64,000 bases of DNA from Chania multitudinisentens RB-25 (GCF_000520015.2 NZ_CP007044.2:4402001-4466000); one strand, 5' to 3'; counted from the first letter of the stretch, positions 45,072 to 53,894 are shown. The notes: generated by a model from the letters alone, not told the origin. Numbers and translations are program-made.

Positions 45072-45845
45072 TCATTCGCCGTAGATATCAAAACTGAAAT
45101 ATTTTTTCTGAATAGTGTCGTAAGTACCATCGGCGCGAATGGCTTTAATCGCTTCGTTGAGCGCTTCCCGCAGCTCTGAATTGTTTTTAGCCACCGCAAT
45201 TCCCACATCGGAAGAGATGCTGTCGTCACGAATCACCGGGCCAGCAAAAGCAAAATTTTTACCTCGAGGGGTATCAATAAAGCTGTTGCCCGCCTGGATG
45301 TTGTCTTGCAAAGAGGCATTAATCCGCCCAGACATCAGATCCAGATAAACGTTGTCCTGATTGGCATAAGAGACAATTTTTACCCCTTTCCCGGCCCACT
45401 GTTTTTTCGCATAGGCTTCATGCACCGAACCGGTTTGCACGCCCACGGTCTTACCTTTCAGGCTTTGCACATCGGGCTGTAGGTCACTGCCTTTGCGCGC
45501 CACAAGTTGAGCTGCACCACGATAATAGCGATCGGTAAAATCGACCTCTTTTTTACGTTCCTCCGTAATATTGAGCGACGCGATAATCGCATTAAACTTA
45601 CCCGCATTGAGTGCCGCAATCATGCTCTCAAACGGCTGTTTGACGAACACACACTTCGCCTTTAATTGGGTACACAGCGCATTGGCAATATCAATGTCAA
45701 AACCGGTGATTTCACCGCTGGGAGAAAGAACGTCGAACGGCGGATAACCGCCATCCACACCAAAACTGATAGTGTCAAATGACTTGGCAGCCAGTGGAGT
45801 GGAAAACACTAAGCTGGTCAACAGAACCGAGAACAGTTTTTTCAT
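45072..45845 (-). CDS. Polar amino acid substrate-binding protein (ArgT/HisJ-like)
   Basis: 257 residues, signal peptide ending TPLAA, then the SBP_bac_3 fold: FGVDGGYPPFDVLSPSGEITGFDID split as GVDGGYPPFDVL and GFDIDIANALC, NAIIASLNITEERKKEVDFT, and GVQTGSVHEAY. The pattern is that of lysine/arginine/ornithine and histidine binding proteins. In this cluster it probably captures a cationic amino acid such as arginine or methylarginine in the periplasm. Confidence 0.92.
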   Translation of the reverse strand: MKKLFSVLLTSLVFSTPLAAKSFDTISFGVDGGYPPFDVLSPSGEITGFDIDIANALCTQLKAKCVFVKQPFESMIAALNAGKFNAIIASLNITEERKKEVDFTDRYYRGAAQLVARKGSDLQPDVQSLKGKTVGVQTGSVHEAYAKKQWAGKGVKIVSYANQDNVYLDLMSGRINASLQDNIQAGNSFIDTPRGKNFAFAGPVIRDDSISSDVGIAVAKNNSELREALNEAIKAIRADGTYDTIQKKYFSFDIYGE

Positions 45846-45875
45846 AATTATGTAGTCCCTGATGTTAACGTGAAC

Positions 45876-46637
45876 TCAGAAGCGAAGTGACAGGCAGGTC
45901 AATCCACCGTCCATTTTTTTGAACTCACTGGTATTCAACTGGATGATGGGCATTGCCAACTTTTCCAACTGCGCCAGAGTATAAGGATATCCCTGCGGCG
46001 TCAGCAACGTATCGTTGATCCACAACGTGTTACCCGCATAGGCTTCCTCTTCAGGGATCACCACGATATTGAAGGCGCTGAACGCCGGGTGCTGCCGGTA
46101 GTCTTCCGTTAACAACAGAGTATTGCGGCCAACATAGTTAACGATGGATTTCAGGTGTAATCCGGCGCTCACCTCAATGGCGGTGACCCGGTAGCCATGC
46201 GGTTCCACCGCAGCAGCAAATTCGCCGATCCCGGCTTCATCGGTGCGGCTGGTCAGGCCGATGAAAAACTGGCGATCAACCAGCAGCACGTCACCGCCGT
46301 CGAGATGACCACGGTTGCTCATCTGCACCAAAGGCCGGAACCCTGCCAACACGGGCGCAATAGTCTCTACCTCACCCTGGCGGCTGGGTGCTCCAGGGTG
46401 CGTGATGACGGCCAGTTCAGGCATCACCACCGCGGTATCTTCAACAAAATGTGCATCAGGAAATGCCGGGGCGGCAGGCAATACCGTGACCTTCAGGCCA
46501 AGCTGCAATAGCGCATTCACATACGCCAAAAACTGTTGGTTGCTTTTGGCAACATCAGGGGCACCCAGTTGGGCAGTCGTCTGGCCGGCACCACAGGTAT
46601 CCGCCGGCAATCTGGCAATGGCTTGGGTAAAATGCAT
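45876..46637 (-). CDS. Dimethylarginine dimethylaminohydrolase-family enzyme
   Basis: 253 residues of the amidinotransferase/DDAH fold: acidic DAHFVEDTAVVMPELAV, NRGHLDGGDVL, catalytic His in AGLHLKSIVNYVG and catalytic Cys near the C-terminus in DGGLTCLSLRF. DDAH hydrolyses N-omega-methylated arginines to citrulline and (di)methylamine; some relatives act on other guanidines. ATG 46637 gives the standard start (MHFTQAIARLPAD) with AAGAGA upstream. It is the first gene of a minus-strand unit with binding protein and permeases, suggesting methylarginine use as nitrogen source. Confidence 0.88.
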   Translation of the reverse strand: MHFTQAIARLPADTCGAGQTTAQLGAPDVAKSNQQFLAYVNALLQLGLKVTVLPAAPAFPDAHFVEDTAVVMPELAVITHPGAPSRQGEVETIAPVLAGFRPLVQMSNRGHLDGGDVLLVDRQFFIGLTSRTDEAGIGEFAAAVEPHGYRVTAIEVSAGLHLKSIVNYVGRNTLLLTEDYRQHPAFSAFNIVVIPEEEAYAGNTLWINDTLLTPQGYPYTLAQLEKLAMPIIQLNTSEFKKMDGGLTCLSLRF

Positions 46638-46930
46638 AACGATTCTCTTAAGTTGAAAAATGTTGCAGGTGTCACTTTGATTATTAAACGGATACTGTCG
46701 CCAAACAGGTTGAATCACTGATTACTACTGCACATTTGCGCTGTATATTGGCAAAATTTCGGCTTATCAGGCTGTTGTGGTAATTCAGCCACCCGGTGCG
46801 GATCGCCGCAGCAAAAGGAAACTAAGGGCTTGTATGGTTACAGCCGAATCTGCTGGTGTTTTAGCGCAATACCAAGAGGGAGAATAAATGAGAGAGTAAC
46901 CGCACCCTTCAGGCTGAAAGGCGCGGCGAA
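46638..46930. other. Upstream region of the dimethylargininase unit
   Basis: About 290 bp between the dimethylargininase start and the repeat beyond mglC. It must hold the promoter of the minus-strand unit. I see no gene, and no clear operator that I can name. Confidence 0.4.
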
Positions 46931-46974
46931 TATACCCAATGGGTTTCACGTTGTGGCCAGGCGGCAACGTGAAA
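46931..46974. repeat. Dispersed hairpin element beyond mglC
   Basis: TATACCCAATGGG leads into a perfect 10-bp inverted repeat TTTCACGTTG / CAACGTGAAA (11-nt loop). The layout matches a common short repeat of Serratia/Yersinia intergenic DNA beginning TATACCCAATGGATTTCAAG. It sits 17 bp downstream of mglC and may serve as an mRNA 3' end. Confidence 0.55.
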
Positions 46975-46991
46975 GGAGAAAATATAAGCTG

Positions 46992-48002
46992 TTATTTCTT
47001 TTTGGCGTACTTAAGGGAATCCAGCGCCACCGCAAAGATGATAATGCTGCCCTTGATAATGTATTGCCAATAGGGGTTAACCCCGATATAGGTCAGGCCA
47101 TAGTTTATGACGGTAAAGATAATGACCCCGGTCACCACCCCCAGCACCGTACCAACCCCACCGGCAAACGACACGCCACCCACCACGCAGGCGGCTATCG
47201 CATCCAGCTCATACATAAAGCCGAGGTTATTGGTGGCACTGCCGATGCGGCCTGCTTCCAGCAAACCACCAAATGCATAAAACACCCCGGACAGCGCATA
47301 AATCATGATCAGGTTTAAAGGAACGTTCACCCCAGAGACTTTGGCCGCCTCCGGGTTGCCGCCGATGGCGAAGATATTTTTGCCGAAGCGGGTTTTGTTC
47401 CACAAAACCCAGACAAAGATAATCGCGATGATGGCGTAGAAGGTAATGTACGACAGCTTAAAATCACCAAAGCGCAGAAAACCCTGAGCAAAAGCGGAAA
47501 ACTTCGGATCAAAGCCTGCGACCGGTGATGCCCCCACGGAATCGTAATACAGCGAGTTGATCCCGTAGACGATAATCATGGTGCCCAAGGTGGTGATAAA
47601 CGGCGTCACATTGAGATAAGCGATAATCAGGCCATTCACCAGGCCAATCACCGCCCCCACCGCACAAACCAGCAGGATCACCATCGGGATCGACCAGGTT
47701 TCCATGTGCGGGAACACTTTATTGACGTTATCCATTGATTGCAGCAGGGTGGCGGCGATCACCGCTGCCAACCCCACCTGCCGCCCAGCAGAAAGGTCGG
47801 TTCCCTGTGTAACGATCAGCCCAGCCACGCCCAGCGCAATAATGATGCGCACTGAAGATTGCGTCAGGATGTTACTCAGGTTCATCAGGCTTAAAAACGT
47901 TGGGTCCTGAATAATGATAATCGCCAGTAACACCAGCAATACCACATAAATGCCACCTTCTTTAAAATAGGTGAACAAGGTTTTTTTATTAAGCGCGTTC
48001 AT
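46992..48002 (-). CDS. mglC: Galactose/methyl-galactoside ABC permease
   Basis: 336 residues, the same length as E. coli MglC, with eight to ten spans; BPD_transp_2 family segments GTDLSAGRQVGLAAVIAA, NGLIIAYLNVTPFITTLGT and CVVGGVSFAGGVGTVLGV. Forms the membrane channel of the Mgl importer. Last gene of mglBAC; AAGGA upstream of the ATG. Confidence 0.97.
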   Translation of the reverse strand: MNALNKKTLFTYFKEGGIYVVLLVLLAIIIIQDPTFLSLMNLSNILTQSSVRIIIALGVAGLIVTQGTDLSAGRQVGLAAVIAATLLQSMDNVNKVFPHMETWSIPMVILLVCAVGAVIGLVNGLIIAYLNVTPFITTLGTMIIVYGINSLYYDSVGASPVAGFDPKFSAFAQGFLRFGDFKLSYITFYAIIAIIFVWVLWNKTRFGKNIFAIGGNPEAAKVSGVNVPLNLIMIYALSGVFYAFGGLLEAGRIGSATNNLGFMYELDAIAACVVGGVSFAGGVGTVLGVVTGVIIFTVINYGLTYIGVNPYWQYIIKGSIIIFAVALDSLKYAKKK

Positions 48003-48013
48003 AATAACGATCC

Positions 48014-49522
48014 TTAAAGATGCAAGGAGGCTAATCGCAATATTTCATTCTGCGAGGTCTGTTTAGTATTCACGATCCCCGCAACCTGACCATTACTCAT
48101 CACAAGTATTCTGTCGGTAATTCCCAAAAGCTCCGGCATTTCGGAAGAGATAATAATGATCCCCTTGCCCTTCTTCGCCAATTCGGTAATCAGCTGATAA
48201 ATTTCAAATTTGGCACCTACATCAATCCCGCGCGTCGGTTCATCCAGCATCAGGATTTCTGGCTGAGTCAGCAGCCAGCGGCCAATAATCACTTTTTGCT
48301 GGTTCCCTCCAGAGAGTGAACCAATATTGGTACGATGACCCGGCGTTTTAACCCGCATGGCATCGATCACCCATTGGGTATCGCTTTTCATGCGGGAATT
48401 ATCCAGCAGGCCGGCTTTATTTTTATAATTACGAATATTGGAGATCAGCGAATTAAAACCAATATCCAGATAAGCATAAATACCGGTTGAGCGGCGCTCC
48501 TCTGTTACCAAGGCAAAGCCGTGGTTAATCGCTTCATTGGCGCTGTTATTGTGGATGTTCTTGCCACGCAGTTTGATCGTACCCGCCACTTTTTCACGGA
48601 TACCGAACAGCGTTTCTACAATGTCGGTACGCTTGGCGCCTACCAGCCCGGCAATCCCCAGGATCTCCCCCTGGTGCAGATCAAACGACACATCTCGGAT
48701 CGAAGGCTGGCGCAGAGAAGTCAGGTTTTTCACCTCCAGAATCACCTCTCCTGGCGTATTCTGGCGATCGGGGAAACGCTGGCTCAATGAACGGCCAACC
48801 ATCATTGAGATAATCTTATCCATATCCAACCCTGCCAGCGGCTGGGTGACAATCCACTGACCGTCGCGCAGGATGGTGATTTCATCGCAAAGCTGGAAAA
48901 TCTCTTCCATTTTATGGGAGATATAAACGATGCCGCAGCCACGATCTTTCAGCTTACGGATAATCGTGAACAGGTGGTTTACCTCTTTCTCCGTTAATGA
49001 AGACGTCGGTTCATCCATAATCACGATTTTGGCGTTATAAGAGAATGCCTTGGCAATTTCGATCATCTGCATCTGTGATACCGACAGCGTACCCACTTTG
49101 GCACGAGGATCGATATCAATATCCAGTTCGTCGAAAATTTCTTTGGTGTCTTTGTACATTTTATCCTGATCGACAAACAGGCCTTTGGTGGGATACCGCC
49201 CAAGCCACATGTTGTCCATCACGGTGCGTTGCAGAACCAGGTTTAATTCCTGATGCACCATCGATACGCCATGTTCCAGCGCCTCTTTGGAACTCTTGAA
49301 ATCTATTTCCTGCCCCTGGAACAGAATACTGCCGGAATCTTTTTTATAAATGCCAAACAGGCACTTCAGCAATGTCGATTTTCCTGCGCCATTCTCCCCC
49401 ATTAATGCATGAATGGAATAAGGACGAACGCGCAAATTGACATTATCCAATGCCTTTACGCCGGGAAAAGACTTACTGATGTCAGTCATCTCCAACAGCC
49501 ACTCACGGGAGTTATCGGCCAT
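48014..49522 (-). CDS. mglA: Galactose/methyl-galactoside ABC ATPase
   Basis: 502 residues with two fused ABC domains. Domain 1: Walker A GENGAGKST, signature LSVSQMQMIEIAKA, Walker B IVIMDEPTSSL. Domain 2: altered Walker A GLVGAKRTD, typical for sugar importers, signature LSGGNQQKVIIGRWL and LMLDEPTRGIDVG. Energises import of galactose and beta-methylgalactoside. Between mglB and mglC. Confidence 0.97.
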   Translation of the reverse strand: MADNSREWLLEMTDISKSFPGVKALDNVNLRVRPYSIHALMGENGAGKSTLLKCLFGIYKKDSGSILFQGQEIDFKSSKEALEHGVSMVHQELNLVLQRTVMDNMWLGRYPTKGLFVDQDKMYKDTKEIFDELDIDIDPRAKVGTLSVSQMQMIEIAKAFSYNAKIVIMDEPTSSLTEKEVNHLFTIIRKLKDRGCGIVYISHKMEEIFQLCDEITILRDGQWIVTQPLAGLDMDKIISMMVGRSLSQRFPDRQNTPGEVILEVKNLTSLRQPSIRDVSFDLHQGEILGIAGLVGAKRTDIVETLFGIREKVAGTIKLRGKNIHNNSANEAINHGFALVTEERRSTGIYAYLDIGFNSLISNIRNYKNKAGLLDNSRMKSDTQWVIDAMRVKTPGHRTNIGSLSGGNQQKVIIGRWLLTQPEILMLDEPTRGIDVGAKFEIYQLITELAKKGKGIIIISSEMPELLGITDRILVMSNGQVAGIVNTKQTSQNEILRLASLHL

Positions 49523-49550
49523 AAATAGTCCTGGCTAAATCTGGAACTGG

Positions 49551-49583
49551 CTATACCCGCAACTGCACGTATTTTGGGTATAG
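49551..49583. repeat. Inverted repeat in the mglB-mglA spacer
   Basis: CTATACCC and GGGTATAG form a perfect 8-bp stem with a 17-nt spacer. It shares TATACCC with the elements at 6530 and 46931 and could be a shortened copy of that repeat. Confidence 0.45.
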
Positions 49584-49605
49584 AACCGTTCTCTAATCAT
49601 GAATT

Positions 49606-49626
49606 CCCCGCCGGGAACCGGCGGGG
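49606..49626 (-). other. Strong hairpin after mglB
   Basis: CCCCGCCG-GGAAC-CGGCGGGG, a perfect 8-bp GC stem 10 bases after the mglB stop, with no T-tract. Such hairpins between binding-protein and membrane-component genes stabilise the upstream mRNA and lower downstream expression, matching the excess of binding protein needed. Confidence 0.65.
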
Positions 49627-49636
49627 TCATTGGGGC

Positions 49637-50629
49637 TTATTTAACAAACTGAGACAGATTATCGACATCGACGCCAACGTAAGGGATCCGCACAATTTTG
49701 TTTTCAATTTTGTATTGGGTGCCGTCAGCCGCAGGTTTGCCCGCCGCCAGGTTTTTGGCCAACTCAAAAGTGGCTTTCGCCTGATTGTCGGCGTCGTTCA
49801 ACACCGTACCGGCCATAGCACCTGATTTCACCAGCGCCAGGGCTTCTGGCAACGCATCCACCCCAAATACCGGAATACTGGTTTTGTTATGCGCTTTCAG
49901 AGCTTCAACGGCCCCCATCGCCATCGCGTCGTTGTTGGCAATCACCACTTCGATCTTGTCGGCATTCGGGCCAGACAGCCAGGCATCCATCTTGTCTTTT
50001 GCCTGAGCGGTATCCCACATCGCAGTATCCATCTGCAATTGCTGAGTTTTATAGCCTTTTTCATTCAGCGTTTTGACCACGTAAGTGGTACGTGCTTCAG
50101 CATCCGGGTGGCCCGGTTCGCCTTTCAGCAGCACATACTGAATCTGGCCGTCTTTGTTCAGATCCCAATTCGGGCTGGCTTTCCAATGCTTGGCGATGAG
50201 TTCGCCCTGGATCACGCCGGATTCTTTTGAATCAGTGCCCACATAGTAAGCCTTATCGTAGCTGTCCAGCGCCTTACGGGAAGGCTCTTTGTTGTAGAAC
50301 ACCACCGGGATATCGTTGGCGCGTGCCTTGTCGATCACCACCGGAGCAGCAGCCGGGTCTACCAGGTTGATCGCCAGCGCTTTAACCCCTTTGGCAATCA
50401 ACACATCAATCTGGTCATTCTGTTTGGATTGGTCATTCTGCGAGTCATTCATCAGCAGTGTGACATCAGGAGAAGCCTTGGCATCTTTCTCAATAGCCTT
50501 GCGCACGACCGACATAAAGTTGTCGTCATATTTATAAATGGTGACGCCAATACGGGTTTCTGCATGAGCAGCAACGCCGAACATCATGCTAGCGGCCAAG
50601 GTGGCCAGGGTGAAAACCTTCTTATTCAT
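49637..50629 (-). CDS. mglB: D-galactose/methyl-galactoside-binding protein
   Basis: 330 residues; signal peptide ending AAHA-ETRIG; periplasmic binding protein of the ribose/galactose class with GVTIYKYDDNFMSVVRK and NNDAMAMGAVEALKAH. Also has the calcium-site type loop DLNKDGQIQ seen in the galactose-binding protein, and is the ligand-sensing partner for Trg chemotaxis in E. coli. First gene of mglBAC. Confidence 0.97.
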   Translation of the reverse strand: MNKKVFTLATLAASMMFGVAAHAETRIGVTIYKYDDNFMSVVRKAIEKDAKASPDVTLLMNDSQNDQSKQNDQIDVLIAKGVKALAINLVDPAAAPVVIDKARANDIPVVFYNKEPSRKALDSYDKAYYVGTDSKESGVIQGELIAKHWKASPNWDLNKDGQIQYVLLKGEPGHPDAEARTTYVVKTLNEKGYKTQQLQMDTAMWDTAQAKDKMDAWLSGPNADKIEVVIANNDAMAMGAVEALKAHNKTSIPVFGVDALPEALALVKSGAMAGTVLNDADNQAKATFELAKNLAAGKPAADGTQYKIENKIVRIPYVGVDVDNLSQFVK

Positions 50630-50761
50630 TGTCTGTCTCCGGTTTGTAGGGGTCGTACTCGGTATTAAAGCAATACCCGCCGTACTTGAAGTTGCAACGT
50701 GCTTGATTTGCCACTCCCAGTACCTTGGTTATAGAGCATAGACAGCGCGATGTTAATATTC

Positions 50762-50777
50762 TGTGAATTTTCTCACA
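50762..50777 (-). promoter_or_regulatory. CRP site of the mglBAC promoter
   Basis: TGTGA-ATTTTC-TCACA matches the CRP core at all ten conserved positions. It lies about 130 bp upstream of the mglB ATG and next to a Gal operator, as in E. coli mgl. Predicts catabolite-controlled activation. Confidence 0.85.
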
Positions 50778-50779
50778 GA

Positions 50780-50795
50780 TTGAAAACGGTTACAC
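50780..50795 (-). promoter_or_regulatory. GalR/GalS operator at mglBAC
   Basis: On the minus strand GTGTAACCGTTTTCAA matches the 16-bp Gal operator pattern GTGNAANCGNTTNCAC at nearly all conserved positions. It is two bases from the CRP site and just outside the end of galS, whose product should bind it. Confidence 0.8.
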
Positions 50796-50807
50796 AACAC
50801 TAAATGT

Positions 50808-51845
50808 TTAGAGAGTGACCGCTACCTCACTTTGCCACGGCGCCACAGAATGGCGGCGCACCAGCGTCGGCATGAAAATATGCGAGGTTTGCGGTTCCAG
50901 TAACCCAGCGGCACCTTTCAGCGCCAGCTCAGTTGCCAAAGTTGCCATAGAAACAATCGGATAGCGGATAGTGGTCAGTTTTGGGCTGGTATAGCGCGCA
51001 ATAGGGATATCATCAAACCCTACCAGCGAGAAATGCTGCGGCACCGTGATACCGTTTTCTTTCAATACCGCCATAGCACCGGCGGCCATGGCATCATTGT
51101 AGGCGAAGACCGCGCTCAGATGCAGGTTACGACCGAGCAATTCCACCATTGCTGCTTCGCCCCCCTGCAAATCGGGTGAACCATAGGCACGCCAACTGTC
51201 TGGTGGAACAATCCCGGCGGCAATCATTGCCTGGCTGTAGCCCTGCTGACGCAACGGGCCGTCTTCGATCGGATGGTTGGAACCGAGATAACCTATGCGC
51301 TGATGGCCTTGTGACAGCAGCAAACGCATCGCCATCTCTGCCCCAAACACGTTATCCAACCCAACACAGCGCGGCTCGTAGCCTGTTAATATCCTGTTAA
51401 TCAGCACCATACCTGGCACCTGATCCATAAAAGCGATCAGTTCCGCATCACTCAAGGCTTTTGCGTGAACAATCAGCGCATTACACCGCTGGCGGATTAG
51501 CACTTCAATCGCATGGCGTTCTTTATCCGCCTGATGATAGCTGTTACCGATCAGCAAATATTTCTGGTTTTGCTGCGCCACAGTGTCTACCGCTTTCACT
51601 AAAGCACCAAAAAAGGGATCGGAAACATCCATTACCACCACACCGAGCGTATCACTGCTCTGCGTGGCCAGCGCTTGGGCGTTGGCATTTGGCCGATAAC
51701 CCAATTCCGCAACCGCCTGCAACACCAGCTCACGCGTCTTTAAGCTCGTCAGGGCGCTGTTGTTCAGCACCCGCGAGACGGTTGCTACAGAAACGCCTGC
51801 ACGTTTCGCGACGTCGCGAATGGTGATCGGATGGACAGAATTCAT
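50808..51845 (-). CDS. galS: Galactose-responsive repressor GalS
   Basis: 345 residues of the LacI family: N-terminal helix-turn-helix and hinge TIRDVAKRAGVSVATVSRVL at residues 7-26, then a periplasmic-binding-protein-like sensor domain (VFAYNDAMAAGAMAVL). ATG 51845 with AGGA 7 nt upstream fits better than the longer frame. Its position next to mglB and yeiB identifies it as GalS (isorepressor) and not GalR. CRP and Gal operator sites lie in its own upstream region, so it is probably autoregulated. Confidence 0.93.
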   Translation of the reverse strand: MNSVHPITIRDVAKRAGVSVATVSRVLNNSALTSLKTRELVLQAVAELGYRPNANAQALATQSSDTLGVVVMDVSDPFFGALVKAVDTVAQQNQKYLLIGNSYHQADKERHAIEVLIRQRCNALIVHAKALSDAELIAFMDQVPGMVLINRILTGYEPRCVGLDNVFGAEMAMRLLLSQGHQRIGYLGSNHPIEDGPLRQQGYSQAMIAAGIVPPDSWRAYGSPDLQGGEAAMVELLGRNLHLSAVFAYNDAMAAGAMAVLKENGITVPQHFSLVGFDDIPIARYTSPKLTTIRYPIVSMATLATELALKGAAGLLEPQTSHIFMPTLVRRHSVAPWQSEVAVTL

Positions 51846-51910
51846 GGAGCGTCCTGGAGTCGGGAGAGTTGACAATGAGGTTATCCTACTCCGTTTGTCC
51901 TCCTCCTCAG

Positions 51911-51926
51911 CGTGAATTACGTCACA
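51911..51926 (-). promoter_or_regulatory. CRP site upstream of galS
   Basis: CGTGA-ATTACG-TCACA matches nine of ten core CRP positions, about 65 bp upstream of the galS ATG. Confidence 0.7.
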
Positions 51927-51929
51927 GGA

Positions 51930-51945
51930 AAGAAAACGTTTACAT
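51930..51945 (-). promoter_or_regulatory. GalR/GalS operator upstream of galS
   Basis: On the minus strand ATGTAAACGTTTTCTT resembles the Gal operator GTGNAANCGNTTNCAC with conserved centre AAACGTTTTC. Three bases from the CRP site, the same arrangement as at mglB. Confidence 0.72.
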
Positions 51946-51974
51946 ACATTTTTTTAACCTACCTGCGCCAGATC

Positions 51975-53156
51975 TCATTTTGTCTTCTGATGAGCCTGCT
52001 CACTGGCAGCCAGAGCCGTTAATCTGCGCCACAGCCACTCCATCGGGCCCTGCGAGAAATAATGTAACCATAGATTAGAAAACAACAGGTTAACCAGCCA
52101 GACCAAGGGGACAAACGCCAGTAGCTGCAAGCGATCAAACTGCTGATACAAGCCAAAGCGGTAAAATAGAGTGGTACAGATCAAGGTCTGTAGCAGGTAA
52201 TTACTCAGCGCCATGCGCCCGACCTGAGCCAGCCAATGGCTGATGCGCGTGCGCGAAAAGGCAGGCCAAAAACCATAAATCAGTGCCAGATATCCCATCA
52301 TCTGCAATGACGCCCCCAATTCACGCGGCACCTGCAATAGAAAACTGCTCCAGCGATAATCCCAGTTCAGGTGCCACTGTAGCGCAACCCCTGGCAGTTG
52401 GATCAGCAATGAAAGCGGTATCAACCAAGCGGCCTGACGAAGATAATAAGCAGGAGAATATCTGTTTCGCAGCCAGCCGCTGCGTACCAAACCCGCGCCG
52501 AACAACATCAAACCCGCCAATTGCCAGCCATACTGCGCACCAATCGCCAGCAGATTGGAGGAAAGCAAATCCAGACGGCGCTCCCAGGCTTCCAGACCGC
52601 CTTGCAGCTTCCACAACTTTTCATACTGCAATTCCGCCGCACTGGGCAACCAGAAACTGCTGGGTTCTCCGTGAGATATCAAGCCCAGCAGCAGTAACAC
52701 CGCAACGCCGATCAGATACAACACGGCACCGGTTTTCAATAAGGTAAAAGCATCCTTGGCCTCACGAATCATGCGCCAGCACACCAGGCCAACCAGCCCA
52801 TAGGCCAGCAAAATGTCACCATCCCACAAGAAGATCGCATGCCCCAGGCCAAACAACACCAGCCATGATAAACGAGCACGCACCCATACTGTGCCACGGT
52901 GCAACACCAGTTGCAGACCCGCACCAAACAATAAAGCGAACATCGCCAAAAATTTGGCCTGAACAAACAGATCCAGCAGTGCCCAGGTCCAAACATCGCG
53001 CACCGCAGGGATACCAAGATAAGCAGGATTGAGGTAGGCCGCTTTCGGCAAGCCAAAAGCGCTGATATTTAGCAATAAAATACCGAGGATAGCGATACCG
53101 CGAGCACAATCTAAGGTTGCAATACGCGGCAGCGGTGCTGTTTCATGATGATTCAT
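51975..53156 (-). CDS. yeiB: DUF418 membrane protein YeiB
   Basis: About 393 residues with eight to ten spans, DUF418/DUF405 family: TLDCARGIAILGILLLNISA near the N-terminus and FGAGLQLVL, then GRMALSNYLLQTLI near the C-terminus. Function unknown; related to acyltransferase-3-like membrane proteins. ATG 53156 is chosen by comparison with E. coli YeiB. Same order folE-yeiB-galS-mgl as in E. coli, but a terminator lies between folE and yeiB here. Confidence 0.9.
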   Translation of the reverse strand: MNHHETAPLPRIATLDCARGIAILGILLLNISAFGLPKAAYLNPAYLGIPAVRDVWTWALLDLFVQAKFLAMFALLFGAGLQLVLHRGTVWVRARLSWLVLFGLGHAIFLWDGDILLAYGLVGLVCWRMIREAKDAFTLLKTGAVLYLIGVAVLLLLGLISHGEPSSFWLPSAAELQYEKLWKLQGGLEAWERRLDLLSSNLLAIGAQYGWQLAGLMLFGAGLVRSGWLRNRYSPAYYLRQAAWLIPLSLLIQLPGVALQWHLNWDYRWSSFLLQVPRELGASLQMMGYLALIYGFWPAFSRTRISHWLAQVGRMALSNYLLQTLICTTLFYRFGLYQQFDRLQLLAFVPLVWLVNLLFSNLWLHYFSQGPMEWLWRRLTALAASEQAHQKTK

Positions 53157-53180
53157 TTTATACCGCTGTATTCTGCTCAT

Positions 53181-53203
53181 TAAAAAGGCGCCCACTGGCG
53201 CCT
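53181..53203 (-). terminator. Rho-independent terminator of folE
   Basis: AGGCGCC-AGTG-GGCGCCT followed by TTTT on the minus strand, 26 bases after the folE stop and just before yeiB. Confidence 0.82.
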
Positions 53204-53228
53204 AGGTTCTTCGTTACCGAAGATTTAA

Positions 53229-53894
53229 TCACCCGTGGTGACGCACCGCACGTAGGAATTCCTGGCGAGTATTTTGGCTGGACTTGAACAGCCCTCCTAA
53301 AGAAGTAGTGGTGGTCGCGCTGGTCGCGTCGCGGACCCCGCGGGCCTTGACACAATAATGAACCGCATCAATCGATACTGCCACGTTATTAGTGCCGAGC
53401 AGGGTTTGCAACGCCACCAGAATCTGCTGGGTTAACCGCTCCTGTACCTGCGGGCGCTGAGCGAAAAATTGCACAATGCGGTTGATTTTCGATAAACCGA
53501 TCACCGAATCTTTCGGAATATAAGCTACCGTGGCCTTGCCGTCGATGGTCACAAAATGGTGTTCACAGGTACTGGTCAGCGTAATATCACGCACCGTTAC
53601 CATTTCATCCACCTTCATTTTGTTCTCAATAACGGTGATTTTCGGGAAATTAGCGTAATCCAAACCAGAGAAAATCTCATCGACATACATTTTCGCAATA
53701 CGATGCGGCGTTTCTGCCAGGCTGTCGTCAGACAAATCAAGATTGAGCAACTTCATGATTTCCGTCATGTGCTCTTTAATACGCTGTTTACGCGTTTCTC
53801 GATCCAACACTTCCCCACATAATGGGGTCTCCAAACCACGCGCTTCAAGCGCCGCGTGAACCAGAGTAGCTTCATTACTTAACGATGATTTCAT
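53229..53894 (-). CDS. folE: GTP cyclohydrolase I
   Basis: 221 residues (E. coli 222). Converts GTP to dihydroneopterin triphosphate, first step of folate synthesis. Zinc-site residues in LTSTCEHHFVTIDGKA (Cys, His) and DAVHYCVKARG (Cys); LSKINRIVQFFAQRPQVQERL, split as LSKINRIVQFFA and RPQVQERLT, is the family core. Good match in order with E. coli. Confidence 0.97.
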   Translation of the reverse strand: MKSSLSNEATLVHAALEARGLETPLCGEVLDRETRKQRIKEHMTEIMKLLNLDLSDDSLAETPHRIAKMYVDEIFSGLDYANFPKITVIENKMKVDEMVTVRDITLTSTCEHHFVTIDGKATVAYIPKDSVIGLSKINRIVQFFAQRPQVQERLTQQILVALQTLLGTNNVAVSIDAVHYCVKARGVRDATSATTTTSLGGLFKSSQNTRQEFLRAVRHHG

